DNA of 64,000 bases. Source: Spirochaetia bacterium (lineage in GTDB: Bacteria; Spirochaetota; Spirochaetia; CADAEX01). A program made the position numbers and the translations under genes. Shown one piece after another: positions 23,073-32,052 of this stretch; position 1 is the first letter of the stretch, and every line of letters begins with the position of its first letter. The stretch spans positions 1 through 64,000 of the forward strand of contig JAFSOR010000023.1 in NCBI GenBank assembly GCA_017446885.1, written 5' to 3'. The notes under the pieces are model-generated. The model worked only from the letters and a program-made list of their open reading frames with translations, was not told where the DNA came from and did no database searches.

Positions 23073-25109
23073 ATGAAAAGCAATTCAGAAAAAAGCAAAA
23101 AAGACTATTTCATCGCGATAGGAATCATAGTGGTCATAGCTATGATGCTGATATCGCTTCCGACCCCTCTTCTGGATGCTTTCATGGCCCTGAACCTTAT
23201 GGGCAGCCTTGCCATAATCCTTATAGTCCTCTATTCAAAAAAGCCATCTGAATTCTCTATATTCCCAACTCTGCTCCTTATAGCAACTGTATTCGGGCTG
23301 GGGCTCAACATATCATCCACCCGGCTTATCCTTCTTAAGGGAGCTGCTTTCGACGGCCGCATTATACGTGCGTTCTCCCGTTTTGTCGTGGGGGGCTCTG
23401 GCGGCGAATCGCTGGTAATCGGTGTCATCATATTCATCATCCTTATTGCTGTGCAGCTGGTTGTTATAACCCGCGGAGCCACCAGGTCTGCCGAGGTTGC
23501 TGCCAGATTCACCCTGGACAGCATGGTCCAGAAGAACCTTTCAATCGATTCACAGGTTCAAAGCGGCGCTATCTCGGCCGAAGAGGGAATGCGCAGACGG
23601 GCTGCCCTTAAACAGGAAGTTGACTTCTATTCAGCCATGGACGGTGCCTCCAAGTTTGTATCTGGAAATGTAAAGGTAGGAATCCTTATAACACTGGTAA
23701 ATATTTTCGGCGGTCTTATAGTAGGCATCTGCTTTAAGAACGAGCCTTTCGGCGATGCAGTCAGGAACTATACAACCCTGACCATAGGTGACGGCCTGGT
23801 GACCCAGTTCCCTGCGCTCCTTATCTCCACCGCCACTGCCATGATAGTGACCCGCTCTGTCGCTTCAGACAGCTTTGCAGCTGAGTTCTCCAAGCAGTTT
23901 GCCAAAGAGCCTGGTGTGTTCTTGATATCTGGCTTCTTCGCCCTGTTCCTGGCAATAGTTCCTGGATTCCACAAGGCCTGGTTTGTGCTTGTTATACTGG
24001 CAGCAGTGGCATTCATTGCAGGGCTCAGGATGCGGCGCGATATGGGAAATAAGAAAGAAGAAAGCAGCCCGGACAGCGAAGGCTCAGAAAAGGGCGGGCA
24101 GCGAACCATAAGTATGCCGGCAGTGCAGAAAGTGGATCCTGTGTCGCTGGAACTGGGGGCAGCCCTGATTCCTTTGGTAAGCGGCAAAGACGATTTCCTT
24201 GACAGGATAACAGGACTGCGCAGCCAGGTGGCAATGGAGCTTGGTTTTGTAGCTCCTAAAGTAAGAATAAAAGATAATCTGCAGCTTGGCAGGTCGGAAT
24301 ACTGCATAAAAATAAGGGACATAGAGGCAGACCGGGCATCGGTGAGGATGGGCAGGTATCTGGCAGTCGATTTTGACGGCATATGTCCAGAGCTTGATGG
24401 TGAGCCTGTAAAGGAGCCGGTATCGGGAAGCCGCTCCTACTGGATTTCGGAAAGCGAAAAGGAATCTGCTCAGGCCAAAGGCTATTTTATTTCCGATGTG
24501 CCGTCGCTTATAATAACACATCTTACCGAGGTGGTTAAACTTAATGCTCCGACCCTGCTTGGGAGGCAGGAGCTTTCTGCCATGCTGGAAGAGGTTTCCA
24601 AGAGCGCCCCTGCTGTTGTGGACGAGGTCAAGAGTCTCCTTTCCCTTGGCGAGATACATAAGGTGATCCAGAATCTGCTTAAGGAGCAGGTATCTGTACG
24701 CGACTTGGTTACAGTTCTTGAGGCGCTGTGCGACGCAGCTCCAAAATCAAAGGATATAACATTCCTGACCGAGAAGACCAGGCAGGCTCTGGCACGCCAG
24801 ATTACAGCAGCCCAGCTTTCAAAGGACAGGCAGCTCCACGTAATAACACTTTCGCCAGAGCTTGAGCAGCTTATAGCTGGAACCAAGACCCTAGATAGAG
24901 AACTTGAGAAAAAAATATCATTATCTGCCCTTAAGATGGCATCGGAGATCAGGGCAAAAGGGTTTAAGCCTGTGCTTCTATGCATGGAGCAGTCCCGCCC
25001 TGCAGTAAAAAGGGCAGTGCCGCAGCTGTGTGTAATGTCGGTGCTTGAGCTGGCCGAAGGTGTCAAGAATGAATTCTATGGGCAGGTGGAGATACAGGAT
25101 AACAACTGA
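23073..25109 (+). CDS. flhA: Flagellar export protein FlhA with Asn at the Asp208 position
   Basis: Proton-channel and substrate-docking subunit of the export apparatus, 678 aa, with about eight membrane helices and a cytoplasmic domain from ~345. The signature loop reads MDGASKFVSGNVKVGILITLVN; at residue 199 (codon 23667-23669, aat) the aspartate that equals Asp208 of Salmonella FlhA is Asn, and a Lys follows two residues on. The other key charges are kept: Arg84 (STRLIL), Lys194 and Asp240 (TIGDGLV). The linker before the C-terminal domain is acidic/serine-rich (KKEESSPDSEGSEKGG). It overlaps flhF by 1 bp (TGATGG). Otherwise full length. Confidence 0.95.
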   Translation: MKSNSEKSKKDYFIAIGIIVVIAMMLISLPTPLLDAFMALNLMGSLAIILIVLYSKKPSEFSIFPTLLLIATVFGLGLNISSTRLILLKGAAFDGRIIRAFSRFVVGGSGGESLVIGVIIFIILIAVQLVVITRGATRSAEVAARFTLDSMVQKNLSIDSQVQSGAISAEEGMRRRAALKQEVDFYSAMDGASKFVSGNVKVGILITLVNIFGGLIVGICFKNEPFGDAVRNYTTLTIGDGLVTQFPALLISTATAMIVTRSVASDSFAAEFSKQFAKEPGVFLISGFFALFLAIVPGFHKAWFVLVILAAVAFIAGLRMRRDMGNKKEESSPDSEGSEKGGQRTISMPAVQKVDPVSLELGAALIPLVSGKDDFLDRITGLRSQVAMELGFVAPKVRIKDNLQLGRSEYCIKIRDIEADRASVRMGRYLAVDFDGICPELDGEPVKEPVSGSRSYWISESEKESAQAKGYFISDVPSLIITHLTEVVKLNAPTLLGRQELSAMLEEVSKSAPAVVDEVKSLLSLGEIHKVIQNLLKEQVSVRDLVTVLEALCDAAPKSKDITFLTEKTRQALARQITAAQLSKDRQLHVITLSPELEQLIAGTKTLDRELEKKISLSALKMASEIRAKGFKPVLLCMEQSRPAVKRAVPQLCVMSVLELAEGVKNEFYGQVEIQDNN

Positions 25110-26098
25110 TGGAATACTTTGAGGAATCGGGGCTGGATTACGACACTCTGATAGAGGGAATCCGGCAGAAGTATGGACAGCATATCCACATCATGAACCG
25201 CAAGAAAGTGATGCTTGGCGGCATCCTGGGCTTTGGCAGGCGAGAGGGGTGGTGTGTCACCGGTTATGTAAGCGATTCTGTATTCCAGAGCAAGGTTTCG
25301 GAACCTGTCCCCGAATCTTTGAAAAAACTTCAGGCTCTGCTTGAGAAAAACGACTTCTCTCAATCCTACATACAGCGGGTTGTTTCTGAACTTAAGAAAT
25401 CGTCCCACGAAGAAAGCCTTAAAAGCTGGGGCTATGTGATAAAACAGACCAGGGACATAATATGTGGTGATATTGCCACATATCAGGGCAGGAACATCTT
25501 TATCCCTTCAATCACGGCAGTGATCGGCCCTTCGGGGGTGGGCAAGACCACAGTGGTGGCAAAGCTTGCGGCCAGTCATCTGAAAGCTGGCAAAAGGGTG
25601 GGAATTATCTCCACCGACAAATATAAGATAGGGGCCGAGGCTCAGATAACAGCGCTGGCATCGGGTATGAATATCCCGGTGGTAACTGTGGGAAATCCTG
25701 CCGGAATGAGGCAGCAGATAGAGCTTTGGAGTTCAAAGGCAGACAGGATTATAGTGGATACAGTAGGCCGCAATCCCAAGGATTCAAAAGCCCTTATTTC
25801 GGTTGGCGAAATTCTTGGGGGCTGTGGAAGAGAGGTGGAGAAACTTTTAGCAGTAAGTGCAACCACCAAGGCCTCTGACCTGTTTGAGATAATAGGACAG
25901 TTCAACATACTGAACTTTAATGCAGTAATATGCACAAAGATGGATGAGACATATCATGCGGGAAATGTGATAAGCGCCCTGCAGCAGACAGGAAAAAGCC
26001 TGGCCTACATAGCTATGGGACAAAAGATAACATCGGGCATAGAAGGTGCCAGAAGCGAGAGGGTGCTTGAATTTCTGGAAGGTTTTGATGCAGTATAG
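25109..26098 (+). CDS. flhF: SRP-type GTPase FlhF
   Basis: GTPase that sets flagellar position and number, 329 aa. After an N-terminal basic part and helical N-domain, the G-domain shows GPSGVGKTT (P-loop, near 140), ISTDKYKIGAEAQI (Lys in place of the usual Arg in the DTYRxxA motif), DTVGRNPKD and TKMDE. The protein is shorter than many FlhF proteins through a reduced B-domain. The partner ATPase FlhG (MinD-like), which usually follows directly, is absent: fliA comes 9 bp later. Confidence 0.92.
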   Translation: MEYFEESGLDYDTLIEGIRQKYGQHIHIMNRKKVMLGGILGFGRREGWCVTGYVSDSVFQSKVSEPVPESLKKLQALLEKNDFSQSYIQRVVSELKKSSHEESLKSWGYVIKQTRDIICGDIATYQGRNIFIPSITAVIGPSGVGKTTVVAKLAASHLKAGKRVGIISTDKYKIGAEAQITALASGMNIPVVTVGNPAGMRQQIELWSSKADRIIVDTVGRNPKDSKALISVGEILGGCGREVEKLLAVSATTKASDLFEIIGQFNILNFNAVICTKMDETYHAGNVISALQQTGKSLAYIAMGQKITSGIEGARSERVLEFLEGFDAV

Positions 26099-26107
26099 AG
26101 AGGTAGT

Positions 26108-26905
26108 ATGAATACAAAGAAAACGATTGTTGAAAACCCGGAAGAAGAACAGAAACTCTGGGCTGAATATAAACAGACAAGATCTCATGAATTGCGGAAC
26201 AAGATAGTAAGCAAATATGCGCCGCTTGCCAAGTATGTGGCTGGACGGCTGTCTATAGGAATGCCCCCGAGCGTAGATTTCGGCGACCTTGTAAACTGCG
26301 GCATTGTAGGCCTTATGGATGCGGTGGAGAAGTTTGAGCCCGATAAGAATGTCAAGTTCAAGACCTATGCTATAACCCGTATCCGCGGCGCCATCTATGA
26401 CGAGCTTCGCACTCTGGACTGGGTGCCACGTTCTGTGCGGCAGAGGGCGCGGGAGATAGAGGAGGCGGTGCGTATAACCGAATCCAGACTGGGCCGTTCC
26501 GCTACCGATGAGGAAGTGGCATCGTGCCTTAAGATTTCTGTCCAGGAATATAGGGATGCTGTCTATAAAGTGAGCTGCACTTCAATCATGTCGCTTAACG
26601 ATTTAAGGAGCAACAGCGATGGAGATGACAAGATTTCCCTTATGGACAGCCTGGTGTCACCTGCCAGCCTGAATCCGGACGTGATAGTGGAGAAGGAAGA
26701 GCTTAAAAGAATAGTTGCTGAATCTATACGTGAGCTTCCAGAGAAAGAGCAGAAAGTCCTGGTACTCTACTATTATGAGCAGCTTACCCTTAAGGAAATA
26801 GGCAAAGTCCTGGATGTCACCGAGTCACGCGTGTCGCAGCTCCATACCAAGGCTATCATCAGGCTCCGGGCCCGGCTTACAAACTCAAGGCGTGGAATTA
26901 TTTAA
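26108..26905 (+). CDS. fliA: RNA polymerase sigma-28 factor FliA/WhiG
   Basis: Alternative sigma factor for late flagellar genes, 265 aa. Region 2 is seen in VSKYAPLAKYVAGRLSIGMP to KFKTYAITRIRGAIYDELRTLDWVPRSVR, the hallmark of FliA-type factors; region 3 in ITESRLGRSATDEEVASCL; region 4 in LTLKEIGKVLDVTESRVSQLHTKAI. It ends the export operon. Its expected anti-sigma factor FlgM is encoded at 57874-58158 in the same window, behind a sigma-28-like promoter. The stop overlaps the convergent murE end by 8 bp. Confidence 0.95.
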   Translation: MNTKKTIVENPEEEQKLWAEYKQTRSHELRNKIVSKYAPLAKYVAGRLSIGMPPSVDFGDLVNCGIVGLMDAVEKFEPDKNVKFKTYAITRIRGAIYDELRTLDWVPRSVRQRAREIEEAVRITESRLGRSATDEEVASCLKISVQEYRDAVYKVSCTSIMSLNDLRSNSDGDDKISLMDSLVSPASLNPDVIVEKEELKRIVAESIRELPEKEQKVLVLYYYEQLTLKEIGKVLDVTESRVSQLHTKAIIRLRARLTNSRRGII

Positions 26906-28388
26906 GCTTTTTTAAAGCGTTTTCTGCCGCAGTCCGCTCGTCCCAGGGAATAGGTCCATCTTTATAGATTATGGTGGACTCATGCCCCTTGCCTAAAAGC
27001 AGTATGGTGTCCCCTTTCTTTGCAAGCGACACTGCCTTTTCTATAGCCTCTACCCGGTCTGGAATCTTGTACAGGTTGCTCTTGTCAAATGTAGGCTCAA
27101 TCCCGGCTGCTATATCGTCTATAACCCCCATGCTGGTCTCGCCCCGGGGGTCTTCGTCTGCCAGTATAAGTATGTCGCAGTATCGGGATGCAATCTGTCC
27201 CTGTATAGGGCGCTTTTCGGTGTCACGCTCGCCCGCCGACCCGAACACTGCCATAAGGCGGCCCTTGCAGGAAGATCTCATCATAGGGAACAGCTTGGAG
27301 AATGCTCCAGGAGTGTGTGCATAGTCCACAATCACATCAAAGTCCTGCCCCATGTCCACAACCTCCATCCTCCCTTTCACCGACTTGATTCTGCTGCTTA
27401 AGGCAAATACTTTCTCGGGGACAATGCCTGTCATTTTGATTACAGCCAGGGCGGTGGCCATAAAGTTTTCCACATTGAACAGCCCAGGTATGTTGATGCG
27501 GCAGGGGTATTTATTGCCTTCGTACACCAGGCTGAAACTTGTGCCGCTGTTGTCGGCCTTTATGTCGGCAGGGTAGATGTCAAGATCTTTGACAGCACCT
27601 GGATCCAGTGCATAGCGGTAGACCGGCACCTTGGAGGACTCTGTAAAATGGGGCGCAAACTTGTCGGCTGCATTCACTATGTTGAACAGGGTAGCCTTCC
27701 GGAACAGGTTGGCCTTGTCGTCGGCATATTTTTCTATGGTGCCATGGAACTCAAGATGCTCGTGGGTTATGTTTGTAAGAATGCCTGCCTGATACTTGAC
27801 GTCGGCAAGGCGCATGGTCCGTTCCGAAAGGCCGTGGGATGTCGATTCCAAAGCTGCATACCTGCACCCCTTCTGCACCATCTCGTCCAGAATCATCATA
27901 ACTTCGGAAGATTCCGGGGTGGACTGCCTGTATGGATTTTTTGCTATCGAATCACCGTCGGAATAGGCTACTGTGGACAGGAACCCTGTCTTTTCGCCAA
28001 GCATGTTCAGCATCTGGTAAAGGAAATAGATTGATGAGCTTTTGCCGTCTGTGCCAGTTACACCTATGACCTTGAGCTTTGATGACGGGTCGTCGTAAAG
28101 GGCACAGGCAAAGGCCGACATAGTTCTCCGAATGTTGCTGCAAGTTATGTATGTGACCCCTTCTGTGCGCTCCTGGGGCATTTTTGAGCTGAATATGACC
28201 GAAGCTCCGTTTTCGATTGCAGAGCCTATGAATCTGTTGCCGTCGGTGTGTATCCCGTCAAAGGCAAAGAAGGCAAAGTCCCTGCCGGCACGGCGTGAGT
28301 CGTAGGTTACTCCTGATACAGCTTTGTCCACAGAACCAATCACCTGATCAATATTGCAATGTTTAAGCAAATCCGATAGTTTTTTCAT
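26898..28388 (-). CDS. murE: UDP-MurNAc-tripeptide synthetase MurE
   Basis: Cytoplasmic ligase adding the third residue to the peptidoglycan stem peptide, 496 aa. The ATP loop GVTGTDGKSS near residue 112, the carbamylated-Lys region, and the substrate loop DEDPRGET near 410 are visible. The DAP-type enzyme has D-N-P-R here, while the present D-E-D-P-R variant leaves the added diamino acid (DAP or ornithine) open; treponemes are known to use ornithine. The start at 28388 is preferred: it lies 7 nt after a TAACAT -10 (TTGAAG -35, 17 nt apart) and the longer frame adds no family sequence. Confidence 0.93.
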   Translation of the reverse strand: MKKLSDLLKHCNIDQVIGSVDKAVSGVTYDSRRAGRDFAFFAFDGIHTDGNRFIGSAIENGASVIFSSKMPQERTEGVTYITCSNIRRTMSAFACALYDDPSSKLKVIGVTGTDGKSSSIYFLYQMLNMLGEKTGFLSTVAYSDGDSIAKNPYRQSTPESSEVMMILDEMVQKGCRYAALESTSHGLSERTMRLADVKYQAGILTNITHEHLEFHGTIEKYADDKANLFRKATLFNIVNAADKFAPHFTESSKVPVYRYALDPGAVKDLDIYPADIKADNSGTSFSLVYEGNKYPCRINIPGLFNVENFMATALAVIKMTGIVPEKVFALSSRIKSVKGRMEVVDMGQDFDVIVDYAHTPGAFSKLFPMMRSSCKGRLMAVFGSAGERDTEKRPIQGQIASRYCDILILADEDPRGETSMGVIDDIAAGIEPTFDKSNLYKIPDRVEAIEKAVSLAKKGDTILLLGKGHESTIIYKDGPIPWDERTAAENALKKLK

Positions 28389-28439
28389 AGATAATATGTT
28401 ATCAATATTAGTGGAAATCTTCAAGGTTTGGAGGAAACA

Positions 28440-28811
28440 ATGTACACAATCTGCGTTGAAGACTGGTTTGCGGCAGCCCATTACTTAAGGAACTATCATG
28501 GCAAGTGCGAGAATCCTCACGGCCATAACTACAGGGTCAAGGTCTATGTGTCTGGAAAAGAGCTTGACAAAGGGGGAATGCTTATCGACTTCTCTATCCT
28601 TAAGAAGCACCTTAAGAGCGTGCTTGAGAACCTGGATCACCACGACCTTAACGCAACTCCATACTTTGCCGAAAAAGAGCCCAGCGCCGAGAATATAAGC
28701 CGCTACATTTACGACTCCCTCAAAGCCCTTCTTCCCGCTGGCGTACGCATGAAAGGGGTGGAGGTCTACGAGACCGAGAAGAATTCTGTTTTATATCAGG
28801 AGGATTTATGA
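28440..28811 (+). CDS. queD: 6-pyruvoyl-tetrahydropterin synthase / 6-carboxytetrahydropterin synthase (QueD-type)
   Basis: A 123-aa enzyme of the PTPS family. Zinc-binding histidines appear in AAHYLRNYHGKCENPHGHNYRV (H-x12-ish-HGHNY), with the catalytic Cys in HGKCENPHGH and LDHHDLN downstream and YETEKNS near the end. QueD makes 6-carboxy-tetrahydropterin for queuosine; no other queuosine genes lie nearby, so folate or biopterin-like roles are possible. ATG at 28440 follows GGAGGAA. Overlaps the next gene by 4 bp. Confidence 0.85.
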   Translation: MYTICVEDWFAAAHYLRNYHGKCENPHGHNYRVKVYVSGKELDKGGMLIDFSILKKHLKSVLENLDHHDLNATPYFAEKEPSAENISRYIYDSLKALLPAGVRMKGVEVYETEKNSVLYQEDL

Positions 28812-29449
28812 GACTTTTCCTTATCTCCGATATCCACGGCAACGACAATTTCGATTCCATAAAAGATAAGATTGCAGAATCTGACCTGGTGCTGTGCGCC
28901 GGGGACTTTACCATGTTCCTGCCGACCGAGGAGGGCCTTCGTGTAGCCGAAAAGCTTGCATCGCTTAATCCTGCCACCTATATGGTATGCGGCAACTGCG
29001 ATACCCCCGACCTTGACGATTTACTTGTATCAAAGGGGCTGTCCATACAGGGGCGCAGTGTAACATTCAGCAAGGGCTCAGAACGCTATACCTTGGCCGG
29101 CATCGGGGGCTCGCTCCACACCCCGCGGCCCACTCCCAACACCTGGTCCGAGAACGACCTGGTCAAAGTGCTGGCCTTGTTTGAACCCGCACCCGATATC
29201 ATAATATCCCACCAGCCGCCATACGGAGCAGGGGACACAGTTATGAAAACTTTGCACGTGGGGAGCAAGGAGCTTGCCCGGTATCTTAGGAATTTTAGCC
29301 CGATACTCTGCCTGAGCGGACATATCCACGAGGCATCCGGCATATTCAAGATAGGGCAGACAACTGTGGTCAACCCTGGCTCCTGGCGCGAGGGGCACTA
29401 TGCCACAGCTGTAATATCGGGCCGCGAATGCACCGTCACCTTATATTAA
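28808..29449 (+). CDS. Calcineurin-like metallophosphoesterase, YfcE-like
   Basis: A 213-aa single-domain metallophosphoesterase. All five metal motifs are present: SDIHGN near residue 7, AGDFT, GNCD, ISHQPPYG and SGHIHE. Substrate is not known; relatives hydrolyse phosphodiesters such as cyclic nucleotides. It is translationally coupled with queD (4-bp ATGA overlap), so it may work in the same pterin pathway, but nothing proves this. Confidence 0.88.
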   Translation: MRLFLISDIHGNDNFDSIKDKIAESDLVLCAGDFTMFLPTEEGLRVAEKLASLNPATYMVCGNCDTPDLDDLLVSKGLSIQGRSVTFSKGSERYTLAGIGGSLHTPRPTPNTWSENDLVKVLALFEPAPDIIISHQPPYGAGDTVMKTLHVGSKELARYLRNFSPILCLSGHIHEASGIFKIGQTTVVNPGSWREGHYATAVISGRECTVTLY

Positions 29450-29501
29450 TATCTCATTGATTTATATTACATTTTACAGTATTATATAATCGGAGGCTTA
29501 T

Positions 29502-30612
29502 ATGCTTGAAGATTATAAACTGGAACTTTCACAGCTCAAAGACGAAATATTAGAAACCTGGGGGCATCTTTGACTCCGAAAGGATCGAAAAAGAGATAAC
29601 AGACCTGGAGAACCGCACAGCTGCCGAAGGCTTCTGGAACAACAGAGAAGAGGCCGAGAAGGTTATGGGCGAGATCAAGCGGAAGAAGGACCTCATAAAC
29701 CCATGGAAAGAGCTTAAGGGGCTGTTGGAGGATACTGTAGATCTGTACGACCTGGCTGTGGCAGAGAATGATGAATCTTTCGAGGCCGATATAAAAAGCA
29801 CCATAGAAAAAATGAAGAATGAGTACAGCCGGCTGCGTACCCTGGCGCTGTTCAGCGAAGAGACCGACGGTTGCAACGCATTCGTAACCATACACGCCGG
29901 AGCCGGCGGAACCGAGGCCTGCGACTGGGCCAGCATGCTTTACCGCATGTACACCCGCTGGGCAGAAAGGCACGAGTTCAAGGTTGAGATAGCCGACCTG
30001 CTGGAGGCCGAGGGCGGCATAAAGTCTGTAACAATCCAGGTGGAGGGCGACTATGCTTACGGCTACCTGAAGTGCGAGTCTGGAATACACCGTCTGGTGC
30101 GCATATCGCCCTTTGACGCCAATGCCCGCCGGCACACCTCTTTCGTATCTGTATATGTATCGCCAGTAATCGACGACAGCATAGAGATTGATATCAAACC
30201 CGAGGACATAAGAATAGACACATACCGTTCCTCTGGTGCCGGTGGCCAGCATGTAAACAAGACCGATTCCGCCGTCCGCATAACCCACTTCGAGACAGGC
30301 ATTGTAGTGCAGTGCCAGAACGAGCGAAGCCAGATAAAGAACCGGGCTATGGCCATGAAAGTCCTCCGCTCGAGGCTGTACGAATACTACAAGGCCAAGC
30401 AGGAAGAAGAAAAGGAGAAGAACGCCCAGGAGAAGAAGGAGATGGCCTGGGGCAGCCAGATCCGGAGCTATGTTTTCCAGCCTTATACCATGGTCAAGGA
30501 CCACAGGACCAAGGCCGAGGTTGGCAATATCCAGAGTGTCATGGACGGAAACATCGACTACTTTATAGAAGAATACCTCAAGCTGCTCTGGCAGAACAAG
30601 GAGAACAGCTGA
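29502..30612 (+). CDS. prfB: Peptide chain release factor 2 with programmed +1 frameshift
   Basis: Release factor reading UGA and UAA. The ATG at 29502 (after CGGAGG) opens a 23-codon frame that stops at TGA (29571-29573); the main part continues in the +1 frame from there to 30612. The RF2 fold is clear: the GGQ motif in SGAGGQHVNKTDSAVR and a basic coiled coil at the end. As elsewhere, low RF2 lets the ribosome slip at the in-frame UGA, giving autoregulation. The peptide-specificity loop (SPF) appears as ISPFDANARRHTSF. Confidence 0.97.
29561..29574 (+). promoter_or_regulatory. RF2 programmed frameshift site
   Basis: An internal Shine-Dalgarno-like GGGGG run, then CAT CTT TGA C, is the canonical RF2 slip site (CUU-UGA-C). 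Spacing from the G-run to CTT matches known sites. Confidence 0.95.
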
Positions 30613-30618
30613 TACCAT

Positions 30619-32052
30619 ATGGTCAGGAGACTGCTTTTTCTTACATTCATCTTGATTCCTCTCTTTGCCTTTGGTGTTGAAGATAAGGTGCTTCGCGACT
30701 TTTCCAGTGAATGGAACATACTGGTCACAGACCTTATTTGCAACAGCTCACAGGAGGATGCTCCATATATAAGCCGTACCCTAAGCGGCGCAGTCTACCG
30801 CAACCTTTCGGTTATAAAGAAGCACAGGATGAGCGACGATGAGATTGCATCCCGCAGGGAGTCTATAAAAAAAGAATATGTGGATGAATGTCAGAAAGCT
30901 CTTTCCAAAAGTTATCAGGATTACGATGCCCTTCTTTTCAAGGACAAGGATTTAAAAGCCAGGCTCAACCTTAAATCTACTATAGCCAAGGACAAGCGTA
31001 TGCTGCGCAAGGCGAACAGGAAAAAGGTTGAGAAGATTTATGTGCTGCGGGAACGGGATATAGTGTTCCTTAACGATTCAGAGGATAAGGATACTGTAAT
31101 CCGCGGGCCTATTGAGCTTGCCTCACGCGCCAAGAAAGATAACATTGACTACATAGTGTGGGGTTCCATGAAACTGGTAGAGGATGTGGTGGTGGCCGAT
31201 ATAAGCCTTTATAGCGCACTGTTCAATAAAGAGCTTTCTTCTGTGCGGATTACCGGCGACCTTGACAGCATCTACCAGGAGCTTGACAAGGGACTCGACG
31301 TTTTCTATTCCGATATGCTTGGCAAGCCTTGGGCAAAGATGAATGTGGATGTGAACGACCAGGATGTGGATGTCTTTGTGGATGGCGTCTTTGTATCGGC
31401 AGGCTCCCTTTCCAACATAATACTGGAGCCGGGTGAGCATACAGTCCTGGTTTCGGGCACCAACAAAAGCGAGGAAGTAAGGCATGTCATGCTGGAAGAG
31501 AACCAGTCGGTGGACATAAGCTTCCAGGTGGAGCCTGTCACTTCTAAACTGTTTGCAGTATCGTCATTCCCGACAGGAGCCGATGTCTACTACAACTCTG
31601 TATGGCAGGGGCAGACCCCAATGCTCTTGAACGGCGACAAAGGCGAGGTTGTCGTATCCATGGAGGGATACCAGAACAGCCGTGTATTCCTTGAGGAGAT
31701 GTCTGGCAACACATTGGACTTTTTCCCGCAGAAAGAGATTTTCAACAAAGACGATTATCTGCTTGAGAAGAGGAACGACTTCTACAAAAACCTTACCTGG
31801 TTTGTCCTCTCCATTCCTGTGGCCTTCTTTACCTACGCAAACTATCTTGCCTACGACGACCTTCATGACCGTGCCAAAGGTTCGGGCGACAGCCACGAGA
31901 TCCACCGGACAGCCCGCATAAGGAACTACAGCCAGTATGGCTACTATGGGGCACTGTTCCTATCGGTAACACTGTTTACAAATGCAATGTTCTACCTGCG
32001 TGATTACATCGTTGCAGGACAATCATATAACAACGACAGGAGAAAAAAATGA
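30619..32052 (+). CDS. Exported PEGA-domain membrane protein
   Basis: A 477-aa envelope protein. A signal peptide (RRLLFLTFILIPLFAFGVE) is followed by a charged, helix-rich region, a domain with SRAKKDNIDYIVWGSMKLVEDVVVADISLYS like lipoprotein-type curli/CsgG or TolB-like folds, and two beta domains of the PEGA kind (VDVFVDGVFVSAGSLSNIILEPGEHTVLVSG; SFPTGADVYYNSVWQGQTPMLLNG). Two hydrophobic helices near the end (about 395-412 and 445-460) may anchor it. Function unknown; it sits between prfB and ftsY with a 4-bp overlap into ftsY. Confidence 0.7.
   Translation: MVRRLLFLTFILIPLFAFGVEDKVLRDFSSEWNILVTDLICNSSQEDAPYISRTLSGAVYRNLSVIKKHRMSDDEIASRRESIKKEYVDECQKALSKSYQDYDALLFKDKDLKARLNLKSTIAKDKRMLRKANRKKVEKIYVLRERDIVFLNDSEDKDTVIRGPIELASRAKKDNIDYIVWGSMKLVEDVVVADISLYSALFNKELSSVRITGDLDSIYQELDKGLDVFYSDMLGKPWAKMNVDVNDQDVDVFVDGVFVSAGSLSNIILEPGEHTVLVSGTNKSEEVRHVMLEENQSVDISFQVEPVTSKLFAVSSFPTGADVYYNSVWQGQTPMLLNGDKGEVVVSMEGYQNSRVFLEEMSGNTLDFFPQKEIFNKDDYLLEKRNDFYKNLTWFVLSIPVAFFTYANYLAYDDLHDRAKGSGDSHEIHRTARIRNYSQYGYYGALFLSVTLFTNAMFYLRDYIVAGQSYNNDRRKK

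Noticed and set aside
23060-23120. FlhB shortened by a frameshift or sequencing error
   Set aside because: flhA begins 2 bp after the stop with its own normal N-terminus, and no FlhB C-domain sequence can be read in any frame here.
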